Source: Stenogyne calaminthoides (taxonomy: Eukaryota > Streptophyta > Magnoliopsida > Lamiales > Lamiaceae). From it: DNA of 64,000 nucleotides. The notes beneath the pieces were generated by a model that was not told the origin of the DNA, did no database searches, and worked only from the letters and a program-made list of their open reading frames with translations. The position numbers and the translations under genes were made by a program. The stretch lies in NCBI GenBank assembly GCA_037126765.1, contig JBBCBC010000009.1, forward strand, positions 40,687,255-40,751,254, read 5' to 3'. Within the stretch, counting starts at the first letter, position 1; each line of letters starts with the position of its first letter. This document shows positions 32,985 through 45,300 of the stretch, piece after piece.

Positions 32985-33350
32985 TAGTGCGACCGGGTAT
33001 TCCCGGCTAGGAAAGGCGAGTGTAGTCTTTCCCCATTAGGGGCACCTGTGTTATTGGGGAGGATATTAGGGGAAGCAGTGAGTGGAGATTCCCCTGCAAA
33101 GAGCCGGATGTGGGGAGACCTTCACGTCCGGTTCGGAGGGCAGGGATATCCCGACCCTACTATCATTATGCCTCAATCCTACTCTCTTTCCTTTCCAGTC
33201 GGAGCGTAGAACACCACTAGCCAGGAGAAATGGAAATATGAGAGAAAAACGTAGCAAAACCCAAGCTTTGAACGATGGTTTTTTCTTTCAAAGATGACGC
33301 TAGCTATATGCTTAGGGCGCCCTGTAGAGACATCTCCGACAACATTGTAT
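32985..33350. other. Probable organelle-derived insert with a group II intron motif
   Basis: Base composition jumps to about half GC in an otherwise AT-rich region. At 33101-33135 the stem GAGCCGGA / TCCGGTTC followed by GGAGGG matches the GAGCCGNATG..CGGTTC-GGAGGG signature of group II introns common in plant mitochondrial and plastid genomes. The simplest explanation is nuclear-transferred mitochondrial DNA (NUMT), less likely plastid. No organelle gene could be named, and the ends are approximate. Confidence 0.6.
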
Positions 33351-34969
33351 TTCGTGAAGGCTCGTTTGTTTTAAAATAAAAAAAAAATTATGAGTTTTGT
33401 AAAGGGGTGATGGGTTTTAGTATTAATTTATTTTTTTACAAAAACTCATATGGGACGGTTTTATGCATGAAATGAAATACAAATAGTACAAATTACACTC
33501 ATCCTTCCTAAAATATTAAATTATCAATGTTCAAAACATACGCCTGCTCTGGTGAGGACATTTTACCATCTCTAAATATATGTTTTATTTTTTTCATTTT
33601 ATCTGAGCGCTAGGAATTTAATGGGAAATGTAATTTTATGTCGCTTTATATATTTTGCAATGATACGTTTTTAACAAGATTTATGTGAACTTGGATTCAT
33701 ATAATTTTTTGTGTAGTTTCTTTGTTTTTCCATTCGTTTTCTTTCTTATTGTTTCCTATCTAAATCTGAAAATCTTCCCTGTACAATATTGGAAGACTAG
33801 TCTTCCACCCATTTTTTCTTTTTATTTAATTTTCAACCTTTAAGGTCAATTGCTCGTGTTCTATGTGAACGCTCTAGAAAACAAAAAAAAACTAATGTTA
33901 TCATCTCCACTAGTTTAAAGCCATCATGAAAACATAAATAAAAAATTCAATATTTTGAAAAGTTCCGACTCCCTATTCTATTTTTGTTATTGTGAGATTG
34001 GTAGTAATATTGTTGTCCAAGAAAAGGTTCATGGGTCACGCCTCAATTAAAAATGTGGCGATATAGTGCTAACTGGATTAAAAACTACCTGAGTTTTTCA
34101 ATTCATCCTTTTATTTTAAAGAAATCATCAATAATTATTTATTTAGTTCACGATCGAAGATTCTATTAAATTATTCATCATTTGCATAAAAACTAAAAAG
34201 ATAAAAGATAATTGCAGAAGAGGTATATTGGGCTGAATCAAAGGTTCTGGAATGTAGACAACGTGTTCGTTATTCACAAAAGTGTGATACGGGTGGAAAT
34301 GAGCTGGACTCAAGGCACCTAGGGGGGGTGGCTCTGATGGGCTCCACTCTAATTTTTATTCAGATTTTTTCTAGAAAGAATTGGTAAAAACATGGAAACG
34401 TTTTCTTTTTCTCTTTTTAATAATAATATCCCCACTTATATTTTACAATTTTATATTTTTGTCCCTCCTACTTCCAACTTTTATACTTATTTTCCTAGAA
34501 ATATCATATCCTACGCTGAACAGAAACAACTCCAGATAGTTAATGGCGTGGTGGGGTCAAGTAATATTTGAATATAGCAATTTAAATATTAATTTATTAT
34601 ATTATACACTGATGAAACAAACAATGTAAACACCCTGAAAATTTGTATGTATAAACAAACCCCATAAGACAGAAGAAGTTGATAATTAAATGATGTACAA
34701 ACTATGACTATAACAGGATGCCCGCCCCCATGTTATAGTTAGTTCATTGGGCTATCATCATGCAATCAAAGCCTAACACTCTGTCACAAGAAGTGCATCC
34801 GTCCAAACCAACTTGCTCGTTAAATGGTCGACCAACCCGGGCCCATATACCCAACTTTCGATTCTTGAGAGGCAGCTCAAATGGGAACTGAAAACGAGGG
34901 AATGTAGAAAATTTTTCACACGAGCACTTGCCTCGTTTTTTTTGTGTACTCGGGATGCAGAATTGGAGA
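33351..34969. other. Intergenic DNA plus 3' flank of the apyrase gene
   Basis: No gene or defined transposon seen. The part nearest 34969 should include the 3' untranslated region of the minus-strand apyrase. Confidence 0.45.
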
Positions 34970-37900
34970 CTATGAGTATCTACTAATGCGTGTGGTTATG
35001 TACTTACCCTTTTCTAGATCATAAATAGTCTTCAGCTGTGGCTTTCTCCATTTTGACACGAACCATGACGCAAATACCAAGATGAGGAGAAGACTAAATA
35101 CAAGGGGCAATGATGACAATTCAACCCTGATAATAGTGCCCACCAAATCAGACTTCTTTTCGTCCAACTCAGCTGCACTCTGTAAGATGAAGGCTCCTAA
35201 TGCCCAGTCAAGTGGGGTATTTTCGACATGGCTAGCGTATTTTATCCTGCTTGAAATAATTCCAAGGGAAAATGAGGTATAAAGGAATTTTGGATATAAG
35301 TAGATTATCAGACATTAAAAAAATATTAATACCTTGGATCATCCAAAGCAATTCCAAGACTATCGTGAAGCAAGGCCACAATATATGCAGAAGAGAAGCA
35401 ATAACGAATAAGGTCATCTTCCTCGAGAGAACTGTATTTCTGTGTCAACTTTGACCAATCCTCATCGCAAAATTTTTGTCCAGCAACCACCATATCAGAA
35501 AGAAAGGATTGTTGGCCCAATCTAAAGAACTATTTGATGGACGGGCAAAGGAAAATGTCAGAAAGGCAAAACTAATTTCAATAATTACATCAAAAGTAGA
35601 ATGCCACCTTAGATGTATGAAAGAAATTTTCTGTTGCCAGAAAATTTCCTTGGAGCTTTGGAATAAATGTTGACCCTATATAGCAAGTTTGGTAAGAGCA
35701 TTTATCTGCAATCAAGCAAGTAAAATATTCATGGAGTGACCAAATTCATGAGTGATGTAGAATACCAAAAGAAAGAATTACATTAAGGAAGTACCTTGGT
35801 CTTTCTGCAACAGCTTTAAAGAAGCAGATCTGCACTCTGTGAAATTACCACTGGGAAGCAAAGTAGGTAGGTATTTATTCTTCTCAACCAAGGACGCAGG
35901 CGGAATTTTCCAATCCTCGTTCTCAGAGGCATATCCTCTAGGAGTACAAGGATCCATTCGTTTCTTGCTCTGGGAAGATTCAATAGCTGCATTTACAAAC
36001 AAAGGAATTTATAAATTATGAAAAGTAGGATATAGGCTATAGTAATTTCCCAAAAGCACCACGTAGAAATTACATGCAGCAAGCATAATTGTATAAATGT
36101 ATGACAAAATGAGAGATTTGCACTTGGAAGTTGGAACAAAAATTATGAAAAGTGAATCATCCTTGAAATATCCAAGCCAAATATACCTCCCAGAAAGGAA
36201 TAAATAACAATGACTAGTGTGTCAACTGAAAAGACAACTAGAATTATTACGTATCTGCTCCGGTATGGTTAAATGGTCTCTCTCCCATCATTTTACCAGC
36301 AATAAGAAACTAAGCGGTGCACACATGTTGAACATGTATTTTAAATGTCTAGCCTATAGACATCTAACTCGCAAACTTTCTTGGGATGACATCACATACC
36401 AGACTATGCTAGTTATTTGAAGTTGCGGTATGCATTTTAAGTAACGATCCACCTCAATTAAAGAAAATCACCAGAAAAAAAAAAGAGAAAGGGGGATGGT
36501 GCTAGATTTGTACAAACACAACCAGGAAACAAAGAATTCAACAGCTTGACATACCCAATTCGTGTCCTTCTGACACAAGAGAATCCTTCAACAAGTCAAA
36601 GGCAACATTCTGCAAAGTAACCATTATGTTAGAAGAACCTGGAAAGATACAATATTAATGGCATAATCACATTATGATCAGATATATAGGGCCCGATTGG
36701 TAGGGGTTTATAACCCATAAAAGACCTGGTCTACTAATTTAGCAAATTGATTGGTAGCCATAAAATTAACACTCCGACCCGGTAGTTATCAGCCGACCCA
36801 CTATTACTTATGTGCCCAAACACTATTCCCTTTTGTAAAAATAATACCACCTCCCACATGATATTAAAATAAGCAGGCTTGAACAGTAATTTTTCTTCCA
36901 AATTCACCCTCGTCTCTCGTTCTTCCTTGTCCTCTTCATCTACCCTCTCCTTTCACGGTTCCACCCTCTCCGCCGCCGGTCGACCTCACCACCAAATGGT
37001 CTTCACCCAGCAACACCTTCGCCCTATCGACTATCATGCGATTAGTAAGCAACACCTTCGCCCTTTCACCCAGCAACACCTTCACCCAGAACCCTAATCA
37101 CCACCGTCGCCTACAACATCATTTCCATCTGGCAAGCTGGAGCCACGGTGAACTCCTCCGCTGTCCTCCGGTGATCCGAACGAAGACGTCTACCACCTGG
37201 CTCAGGTCGAATTTCAGGGGCATTTCGGCGGTATCCATTGAAGACGTCTACTGCAATACTGCAATTGGGTATGAATTTGGCAATTTTTTATGAATTTTGC
37301 TGAATTTTTTGATGAATTGGGTATGAATACTGGATTTGTGTATTGGGTATGAATATTGCTGAATTTGGATATGGATGGATATGAATTGGTACTCATTTCT
37401 TAGACTTCATTTCTATTTTGCTTCTAGTATTACAATCTTATTAGCTTTATAAGTGTGCCATGTCAAATGAAGCTTGAGTTTGTATATGTTGGAATATTAT
37501 CTTTTGGATAGTACACAATGGGAATCATTGCTCAAGACTGGTTTACATTTCCTTTTTCTGTGTAACGTAGGAGCCGAAGTCTGATATGAGCAGCCAGGAG
37601 AATGACAGTTATATAGTTGAAGAACTAGGTAGCGCAAGACAATCATTGGATGAGCTGGATATCATGGAAAGGTATCACTTTTAACCATTCATCTTCTTAA
37701 TATTCAATTAAATCGGATTTGATCATATGCCCGCAGGTGGACACAAACTTATATGCCCACCGATTATGTGGCGCGCCACATATGCACATATGCAAGGTTC
37801 CACCATTATTTAATTAATTTCTTTAATTAATTCAATCTTCTCATTAGTTATATAAACCTGAACCCTAAATTATGAACCCTAAACATTCGGGACGGGTGAA

Positions 37901-40563
37901 CCATGAACCACTCTGTTTCGGGTTCGGGTTGGGGTCGCGTAAATTTTTTTTAATTATATAAACCTAAACCCTAAACCATGAACCATTCGAGCCGGGTGAA
38001 CCATGAACCACTCGTGCCGGGTTCGGGTCGGGTTGAGTTCAGGTCGGGTAATTTTTTTTTAATATAATTAAAAATTGGGTAAAGTATGGAATATATATAA
38101 ATGAGAAGATTGAATTAATTAAAAAAACTAATTAAATGATGGTGGGGACCTTGCATATGTGGCGCGCCAAATAAGTACTCTGGAAGTAAATTGTAATTGT
38201 AATAATAATAATAATAAAATAATAATAATAAAGGACCTGCTGCATAGTACACGTTATTTTACTACAGTATCATTGCAGATTTAAGATGTGGTTTATTTTG
38301 CCCTTACTGAATATTTTGTATGAATGATTTATTTATGTACGCATGACATGACATGAAAGAATAATAAGTATCATAAGAAAAATTTATGAAAAGCATGCAC
38401 AAAGACACGAACTCGGGACTGACAAGAGGTCTTTGAGGGGGACCCAGTGGGATTGACAAGAGATCCTTGGGATAACCGCGTAACCTAAATTAAAGAGCAT
38501 GATGTAAAGTTTATACATATTATTTGTGATTGACTTGAATTGTTGTGGCTAATCATTTTATTTGTACTTTAAATTTAGTTTGGTCAAGGTGACCAAACTG
38601 AGCTAGTGATTTTGCTCATACCATACATTTAACATTTTACAGATTAAAGGAGTGCAGTGGAGGAGGAACGGTGGATGTGGATAGCATATTATTCTAGAAA
38701 TTTTGTCGCTATTTATTTTTAATGTTGGCATTTAGAGTTGATCTTCTTTAATTTTTAAACTTTAGTACATCACTTTCAAAGACAGTTGCATATTACTCTT
38801 AGAAGTTTAATTTAATTGAAGAATTGGTTTTTGACTTTGAGTGCTAGTTTAATTATTCATTTCCGCTGCAAACTCTTGTGAAATTTAAGAAATTTTTGGC
38901 CTACGAAAATCGGGATGTGAATTACTATATAAATGTGTAACAAATATATATGTTGTCAAGAAGAGGGAGCAAAGACATACACATTGACATATTAATGAAG
39001 TTTGTAGAAACCAGAAAAAGGTTTAGGGCCCAGCTACTGCATAATTTACCATTTAAAGTATGTCCATGATAGAGAAATATTACATATTGATTATAAAATT
39101 ATTGTGCAAAGCAGATGGCAATCACATATTTGAAGGAATTACTGCCAGAGCCTGAAAATATATCTAAAACTCCATTGGCCACACAGACCACATTATTTAC
39201 CACTGATGCTATGTTGCTAAAGTTGCTTCAGAAGAAAGGTTACCTGGCCAAAGTTGAGCAAGCTGTGACTATATAGATTGTAAGTGAAATTCCCAAATTT
39301 AATTTCTCGAGAGAACTCGGCTGGCATGGGCTCATTCGAGACAAATGTAACCTGCAATTAGCAGAAGTTGGATTTGCTATGAGAAGATATGATTTATTTA
39401 TTTTTTTTACATGTGTAACACATGACTGGTCTAACCCTGAAACTTCTCCTACATACTGCGTAAACTGTCATAGGAAAACAAGATTCAAACCTGAGATGAA
39501 GCACCACCAAGTTCAATAATACCAGTTGTTTGTACTGGTTCGGCTCCAAGAGTTCCAAGAGCATAATTTGCCACAACCCAAGCGTACAAGCCCTCGTCAG
39601 ACCCTATAGCAATTGAAAGAATATTACTGAAACCATGAACAGACTGCCAAACTAGAAGGACAAAAACTCAGAAAAGTTTAGTATTCTTAGTCAACAGGCT
39701 ATAAAAAGCTCCACGTCCCACATACAGAATAGCCAACAAAAATACTTATAAAGTTTATAAAATCCTAAGCAATTTTACAGATGGTGCACAAAGATGAAAC
39801 TTGCAATTGTGCATTTGGAAAGTTAATCCATTTTCCTCAAAAGCTGCTGCAATTAGGCATTTGCTATTTATGTCTTACACATTGCAAAAGAATTGCATTA
39901 GATAGCTCACCAAATCACCGGGTCAGGACGAACAATAACAAATATGGAGCATTAACACTTCATATCGTCCCTACCTGAAATAACAGTAGCCCAATCATCA
40001 CGGAACCTAAATCCAGACGCCCTCAAAACCCTCCTGCACGCGTTCAAGATCTTTTCTTGATCACCTTTCTGCAACAGCCTCATACCCGCCGTTGCCATCA
40101 ATCGAATATCGGAGTCAGCCCAATGCTCCGCCGGCACATTCTTCTTTGCAAACTCCACCAGCTGCGCCACCGCCCCGCCCGCCCCATCCGGATCCTCCAC
40201 ATAAGCTGACAGACCCGGATTGACCCTCATCGAAACCAGCCCTTTTTCGGAGAAGTCGATAAGTAAATCCCCACCCCTAACGTCGTACTCAAACACGTGG
40301 ATTCTAGTCCCCGTGCTGCCCCCATCAATTACGACGCCGTATTTCTTGTTTTCTTTGTTTTTGCTCCCGAAGAACAGGACGTAGCAAAATAACACAACAG
40401 CAATGGAGATTGAAGTGTATAAACAAAATCTTGATCTGGGGTTTGACTGTTTGTTGTTGGGGGACCGGAATCCGGGTCGGATCGATCGAAATTGGGGCTT
40501 GGACGGATCCATCTCTTTGTTCTCTAATCTAGGGTTTTCTGTGCGGGCATTCAATCGGCGCAT
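34970..40563 (-). CDS. APY6: Apyrase / GDA1-CD39 nucleoside phosphatase, APY6-like
   Basis: Eight coding exons: 40563-39975, 39603-39491, 39351-39244, 36609-36555, 35986-35795, 35705-35608, 35529-35333 and 35246-34970. They give 542 residues, close to Arabidopsis APY6. The start is the ATG at 40563; the codon just before it is TTG. Apyrase conserved regions: VIDGGSTGTRIHVF (78-91), MATAGMRLL (156-164), YAWVVANYALG (about 203-213), GIIELGGASSQV (224-235) and PLDWALGAF (462-470). Transmembrane segments lie at about 47-65 and 496-514, followed by WRKPQLKTIYDLEKG as in APY6. The family hydrolyses nucleoside tri- and diphosphates in the endomembrane or extracellular space. Exon 6 supplies the conserved KCSYQTC cysteine pair. 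Intron 3 is 2.6 kb and full of foreign sequence, but exon phases still close, so the gene looks functional. Confidence 0.94.
36689..37700 (+). mobile_element. Inserted gene-like DNA in apyrase intron 3
   Basis: Begins GGGCCCGATTGGTAGGGG, a typical hAT-like MITE terminus; no matching right end was found. Within it, 36860-37290 is GC-richer and serine/histidine-rich when translated, resembling a 5' gene end. A further open stretch at 37571-37680 (plus strand) is bounded by AG and GT and reads EPKSDMSSQENDSYIVEELG and onward. I could not assign it to a family. Antisense to the apyrase, so at most a captured fragment. Confidence 0.4.
37720..38925 (+). mobile_element. Degraded gypsy-type LTR remnant in apyrase intron 3
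   Basis: Shares its order of blocks with the solo LTR at 12823-15368: a fold-back block with GTTCATGGTTCA-type dimer (37725-38175, inverted orientation), then AAGAGATCCTTGGGATAACC, GAGCTAGTGATTTTGCTCAT, TTTAACATTTTACAGA and a terminal AAAATCGGGATGTGA near 38925. No intact TG start or target duplication was found, so the left end is arbitrary. Confidence 0.55.
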
Positions 40564-40847
40564 CAAAGATGGAAACTTTGTGAACCATAGGAGTATATTA
40601 ATAAATCATCAGCAAGAACGATCCTATGGATTCACAATTTTTTTTTTTGGGGTTTTGTCGTGGAAGTTGAGTTTTTGAGAGGGCCGTTTGACGGAAATTT
40701 CAGCCCCCTCTGTGATTGTTCAACTGTGGTTTCCTTATTCCCCTTCTAAGGTTCGGGGGAAATTAGGAAATAATGAGTGGAATTATGGGATTTTCTAGGT
40801 AATTGTGTGTGAAAATAATGGAATATTTGCTTCACAAGATTAAACTA

Positions 40848-42274
40848 CACTACTACACATTTGAAACAGGAGAACAAAAACTGAACAATTTTTTTTTGAA
40901 TAATAGCTCTCCAAGTGGTCTCTTGGAAAATGGTTCAATTAAAAAAAAAAAAGTGGTTAAAAAACCATTGTCCAAGATCAAACGAGGCAATGTTCATAAT
41001 AAATTGTCTCTGAAAATCTTGGAGAAATGATTTTGAACCATTTCTCAAGATAAACTTGGAGAGCGGTTCATAACCGCTTCTTCAAAATTAATTTTATTTT
41101 TTTTTGTAAAGCTTGTATTTTTTGTTTTATTTTTTTGTTTTTGTAAATTCTTTTTATATATATAATTCAAATATTTTATTCTTTAAATTCTCGTGTTATT
41201 TCTTTTTTAATATTAAATCTTATATAATGAGATTAACACAAACTCTTATGTAAAACTTGTTCATAATATTAAATTCATATTATTACACTTACGAACTTGT
41301 ATCACTATTAATTCTTATAAATTAATACCTATAATATTTAATATTCTTATAAATTAATTCAATTTTGTCTAAGTATTACTTATTTAGATAGAAAAGTACT
41401 ATTACTTGTTTAAATAGAAAAGTATTACTTGTTTAAATAGAAAAGTATTACTTGTTTAGATAGAAATGTATAACTTGTTTAAAGAAAAGTATTACTTGTT
41501 TAAAGAAAAATATTACTTATTTAGATAGAATAGTATTGCTTGTTTAAATAGAAAAGTATTATTTGTTTAGATAGAAAAATATTACTTTTTTAAATAGAAA
41601 AATATTACTTGTTTAGATAGAAAGGTATAACTTGTTTAAAGAAAAATATTATTTTGTTTAGATGAAAAAGTATTACTTGTTTAAAGAAAAATATTATTTA
41701 TTTTGATAGAAAAGTATTAATTGTTTAGAAGAAAAAGTATTACAAGTTTAAAAGAAATGTAGTTAAAAAAAGTACAAGTAAAAAATATAATTTAAATTTA
41801 AATTTATATAAAAAAATTATTATATAAAAATGTGATTGAATTAATAAATAAGATAATTGAAATAAAGAATTTTAAAAAAATTGTAAGAAAAAACGATTTT
41901 TAGAACATATAGAATTAATTTCATTAAGTAAACGCAAGAAAGCAAGTGTCCGAAATGGAATTGATCCTCATTTCGGCGCCCAAGGTCCCGTGTTCGGTCC
42001 CCCCCAATGGAGCGCAGTAATTCCTCAATTAATTGGGAGGCTTTGTGGGGCTAAAACCGATGTCTAATTATCAATTTGATCTTGAGACAACGGTTTTTAA
42101 ACCGCTTATGTTGCGTCTTGGAGAACTGCTCTCCAAGTGAATATCTTACACACTCGGTTTTTAACCATTGTCTAAAGCTCCACTTTTGCTTGACAATTTA
42201 TTCTTTTGAGAGTTATTATAACCGCTCTCCAATGTCATTTTTAACAGCTCTTCAAACCCAAATCTGTAGTAGTG
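40848..42274. mobile_element. CACTA (En/Spm) non-autonomous transposon
   Basis: Left terminus CACTACTACACATTTG and right terminus CAAATCTGTAGTAGTG form CACTA-type inverted repeats, flanked by the 3-bp duplication CTA (40845-40847 and 42275-42277). Subterminal repeats of the GCTCTCCAAG / GAGCGGTT kind fill both ends, as usual for the superfamily. The centre (41375-41760) is a 23-bp tandem array. No transposase ORF in 1427 bp. A truncated copy is at 57111-58191. Confidence 0.9.
41375..41760. repeat. Degenerate 23-bp tandem array inside the CACTA element
   Basis: About fifteen units of the type AAATAGAAAAGTATTACTTG-TTT, with variants AAAGAAAAATATTACTTG and TAGATAGAAAAG. The same array, with fewer units, is present in the copy at about 57300-57640. 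Confidence 0.85.
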
Positions 42275-42381
42275 CTACCCTCCAAAATTTAGCATGGCAC
42301 CATGTATTATTTTGCGATGAGTCGCCCAAATTATTTTAAACAAACAAATTATATATTCATTAGGAATAAGCTTAGGATTAA

Positions 42382-45300
42382 TCTATTATCTATTACTATT
42401 TAAAAAGTGACTAAGCTCTAAGAAAAAATTTGGACTACTTTGCCCCTCAATTAATTTAAATTGTGCAAGTAAGTCCTGCGCCTAACCCTATGTACATAAG
42501 TAGATGCTAATTAATTAAAATTTTAAAATAATAAAACAATTGAGAATAAGACGGCAACAACAATTGAGGGAAGGCTTTGGGGGCTCTGATTCTTGAACAG
42601 TGAGATGAGCGCCGCGAAGCTTTCGAATGTTATAAATTAGGAAGAGGCGCGGAAGCAGCGACAAACGGAGATGACAAATTATAGAGAGCAACGATCGGAG
42701 ATGACAAATTATAGAGCCCGCGTCGCGGCTCAATCAACGACTTCCCGCTCTCGATAGATGCGATGGCATAATTTGAATTGGGGGCGATGGCATCGTGAAT
42801 TGGGCCACGTCGCGGCTCAATCTGGCCGACGACTTCCGGCTTGAGGTGTTGCGCGTTATAGATGCACACCAGCACCACGCTTCGTGATAATTTGTCAACT
42901 ACAATTTTCTTTGTTGTCATGGCTTGGAAGTTCTGAGTTTGGGAACTGCCGTGTATATTATCACAATTTTCTTTATCACATTTTCGTTACATCTGATTAA
43001 ATTTGATTTTGGTGGTTGTTCTACATTTTTAAGCGGGGTTTGGGATGAGGTTGGAATGCTTGAAGGGGTCAGACAAGATTATCCGGACGAAAAGCTATAT
43101 GATATTTAGACATATTTGGACAGCGGAAAAATTTCAGGTGAGCTCTCTAATTCCCCCAAATTGTAGGACTAAGGGTGAAATGCACATCTCTTATTTTATG
43201 ATTCAATATATTCATGTTCGGTGTTTATTGAGCAATAGTCTTTTGTTCACAATTGCACTTAGATTTTTGGATGAAGTTAATCAAGTGTTGAGTGATCCCT
43301 TACATATTTGATCATTTTCCATGATAATGAGGCTCCCTTCTAAAGATTTGAGGTTACCATAAATTTCTTCGACTATTTTTCATTGATGCTAATTCATCCA
43401 TAGCTCGATTATCCTATCTTGGTCAACCGATCACGATTTTGTTATGTTGATTCATTTCTTATGCTCATTCAGGTATGCGATACTTTTATCTCTTGGTGTT
43501 TTCAATCTTCGCGTGCAATATTTCAACTGCTCTACAACATCATGGAATCTCAACTTTTATTGTTTATTGGCTACATTTTGAGTGATTGTTCTCAGGTTGA
43601 GCAAGTGTTGGAGTGAAATATTTTAGCAACTTGACTGCAACTTGATTGCAACTTTGTGAATGGGTGCAGTGCCGAATCTCAACCATGTTTGTTTCTAGAA
43701 ATTAAATTACGATTTTAGAAATCAGTTAATGATTAAATAATGCAAGTGTGGCCTGATGTTTTATGAGAAAAATGAGATTTGAGTTTTTTTTTAATTGAAG
43801 AGGTCTTGCATCTTCTGTGGTAAATAGGATAAAAGTTCAACTTGTGCTTCGGAAAATTAAATGTTTGTTTTGATCATCTTATTTGATATTGTTTATGTAT
43901 CAACCTTAAACATGGTATTGATCATAGATTCATATAAAATCCTCCTTAACTTATCATTCCTCCTGAAGGTTCGTGTTCTTAACCAGCAGGTATATACTAT
44001 GTATACGCACTTGATGTTATCTGGTTAAAAACCTATTTTTAGTTGTCCCCTATTCTGCTATAATATAATGTTTGTTGTACCATGTCTCAGCAACAATGAA
44101 GAGCTTTAGAAATCAGATAAAAAACTTATGTGGAGAAAAGGGAAAGAAGGTGCACCAGAGAATCTTGATGTATTTACTGATTTCTTCTTTCCTTTTTTTT
44201 CTATGTTTATGTGTTTAAAAGATTAAAAATGATGAACATCATTATATTTCATTCTCTGTTTTTGAATAAAATTTTAATTGATTTATGTTGATTTCTTTTG
44301 CAGGTTTTCAGTCCATGCACATTCAGTTTTTAGTAAGATATTTTTTCCATTTAATCTATTACAAGCGTTGTTTTAAACTTAAATTCATTACTTAGATTTA
44401 TATATAATATCTTACGGTAGGGTAGCAAAATTTTCAATGCTCTCAATTCGCTCTCCATTTGTATTTTTAGGTAATTTTTTGGATAAATTAAATTTCGCTT
44501 AATTAGTTCCTGCAGAGCCCTAATCCAACGATTTTTGGGTTTATTGCACTAGACCTTTTGTGGAGATTAGCAATCTTATGCAATGGATAATTGAGAGAGA
44601 CTATAATGGCTTTAAATAAGACCTTAAATTTGTGATAGAGATATTTTTTCGAAGGATTCCATATTTATTTCATATTGGGCCAAAGAGATAGGGAGGTAGA
44701 TAAAATACATGTCTTGATGAATATTGTAGAGTTATGAGATGAGTTATTTTAGTGTTAAAAGAATTATATCATTTATGAGATGAGTTATCTACTAATAATA
44801 TATATGGGTGGGTGTGTGTGTGTGTTGCATACGACACGTGTTAATATGGATTTATGAAGTAGTGATTTAGTTCCTTAATCTATTGGCCCTTCTCCTTAAT
44901 AAGAAACTTAATTTTCCCCTCCTATATATATATATTAATAATTTTCCAGGTTTCATTTCTCGAACCATGATGTATTGATGTGCTTTCATTTTGCGAACAA
45001 TTTTTTGTGATTGTTAAACTCTGGTGCGCCGTGCTTTCAATTATGTGAAGATATAGAAGATTCATATGAAGCTTTTGCTTTATGTTTCTTCAAGAGATCT
45101 TAATTGTCTGCTTAGGTATGTATGTCCATCTATGAAGTTATTTCTCTGTTATTATCATTTTAATAATTTTGCATTTTTCTCGATTTTTTTCCTTTTCCCT
45201 TGAGATATTTCTTGAATTCCTCCACATATTTTCATTTTCTTTGTTAAATCATTCATGCGTGAGTTAAGTTCTTATTCTGAGTTTTAATTATAAAGCACAT

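Noticed and set aside
34985..35012. Possible extra splice donor GGTAAGTA in the last apyrase exon
   Set aside because: Reading through gives KYITTRISRYS and a stop, matching the family's C-terminus; no acceptor is needed.
40561..40566. Apyrase start one codon further upstream (MM...)
   Set aside because: The upstream codon is TTG. The first ATG is at 40563, giving MRRLNAR, which matches the APY6 start.
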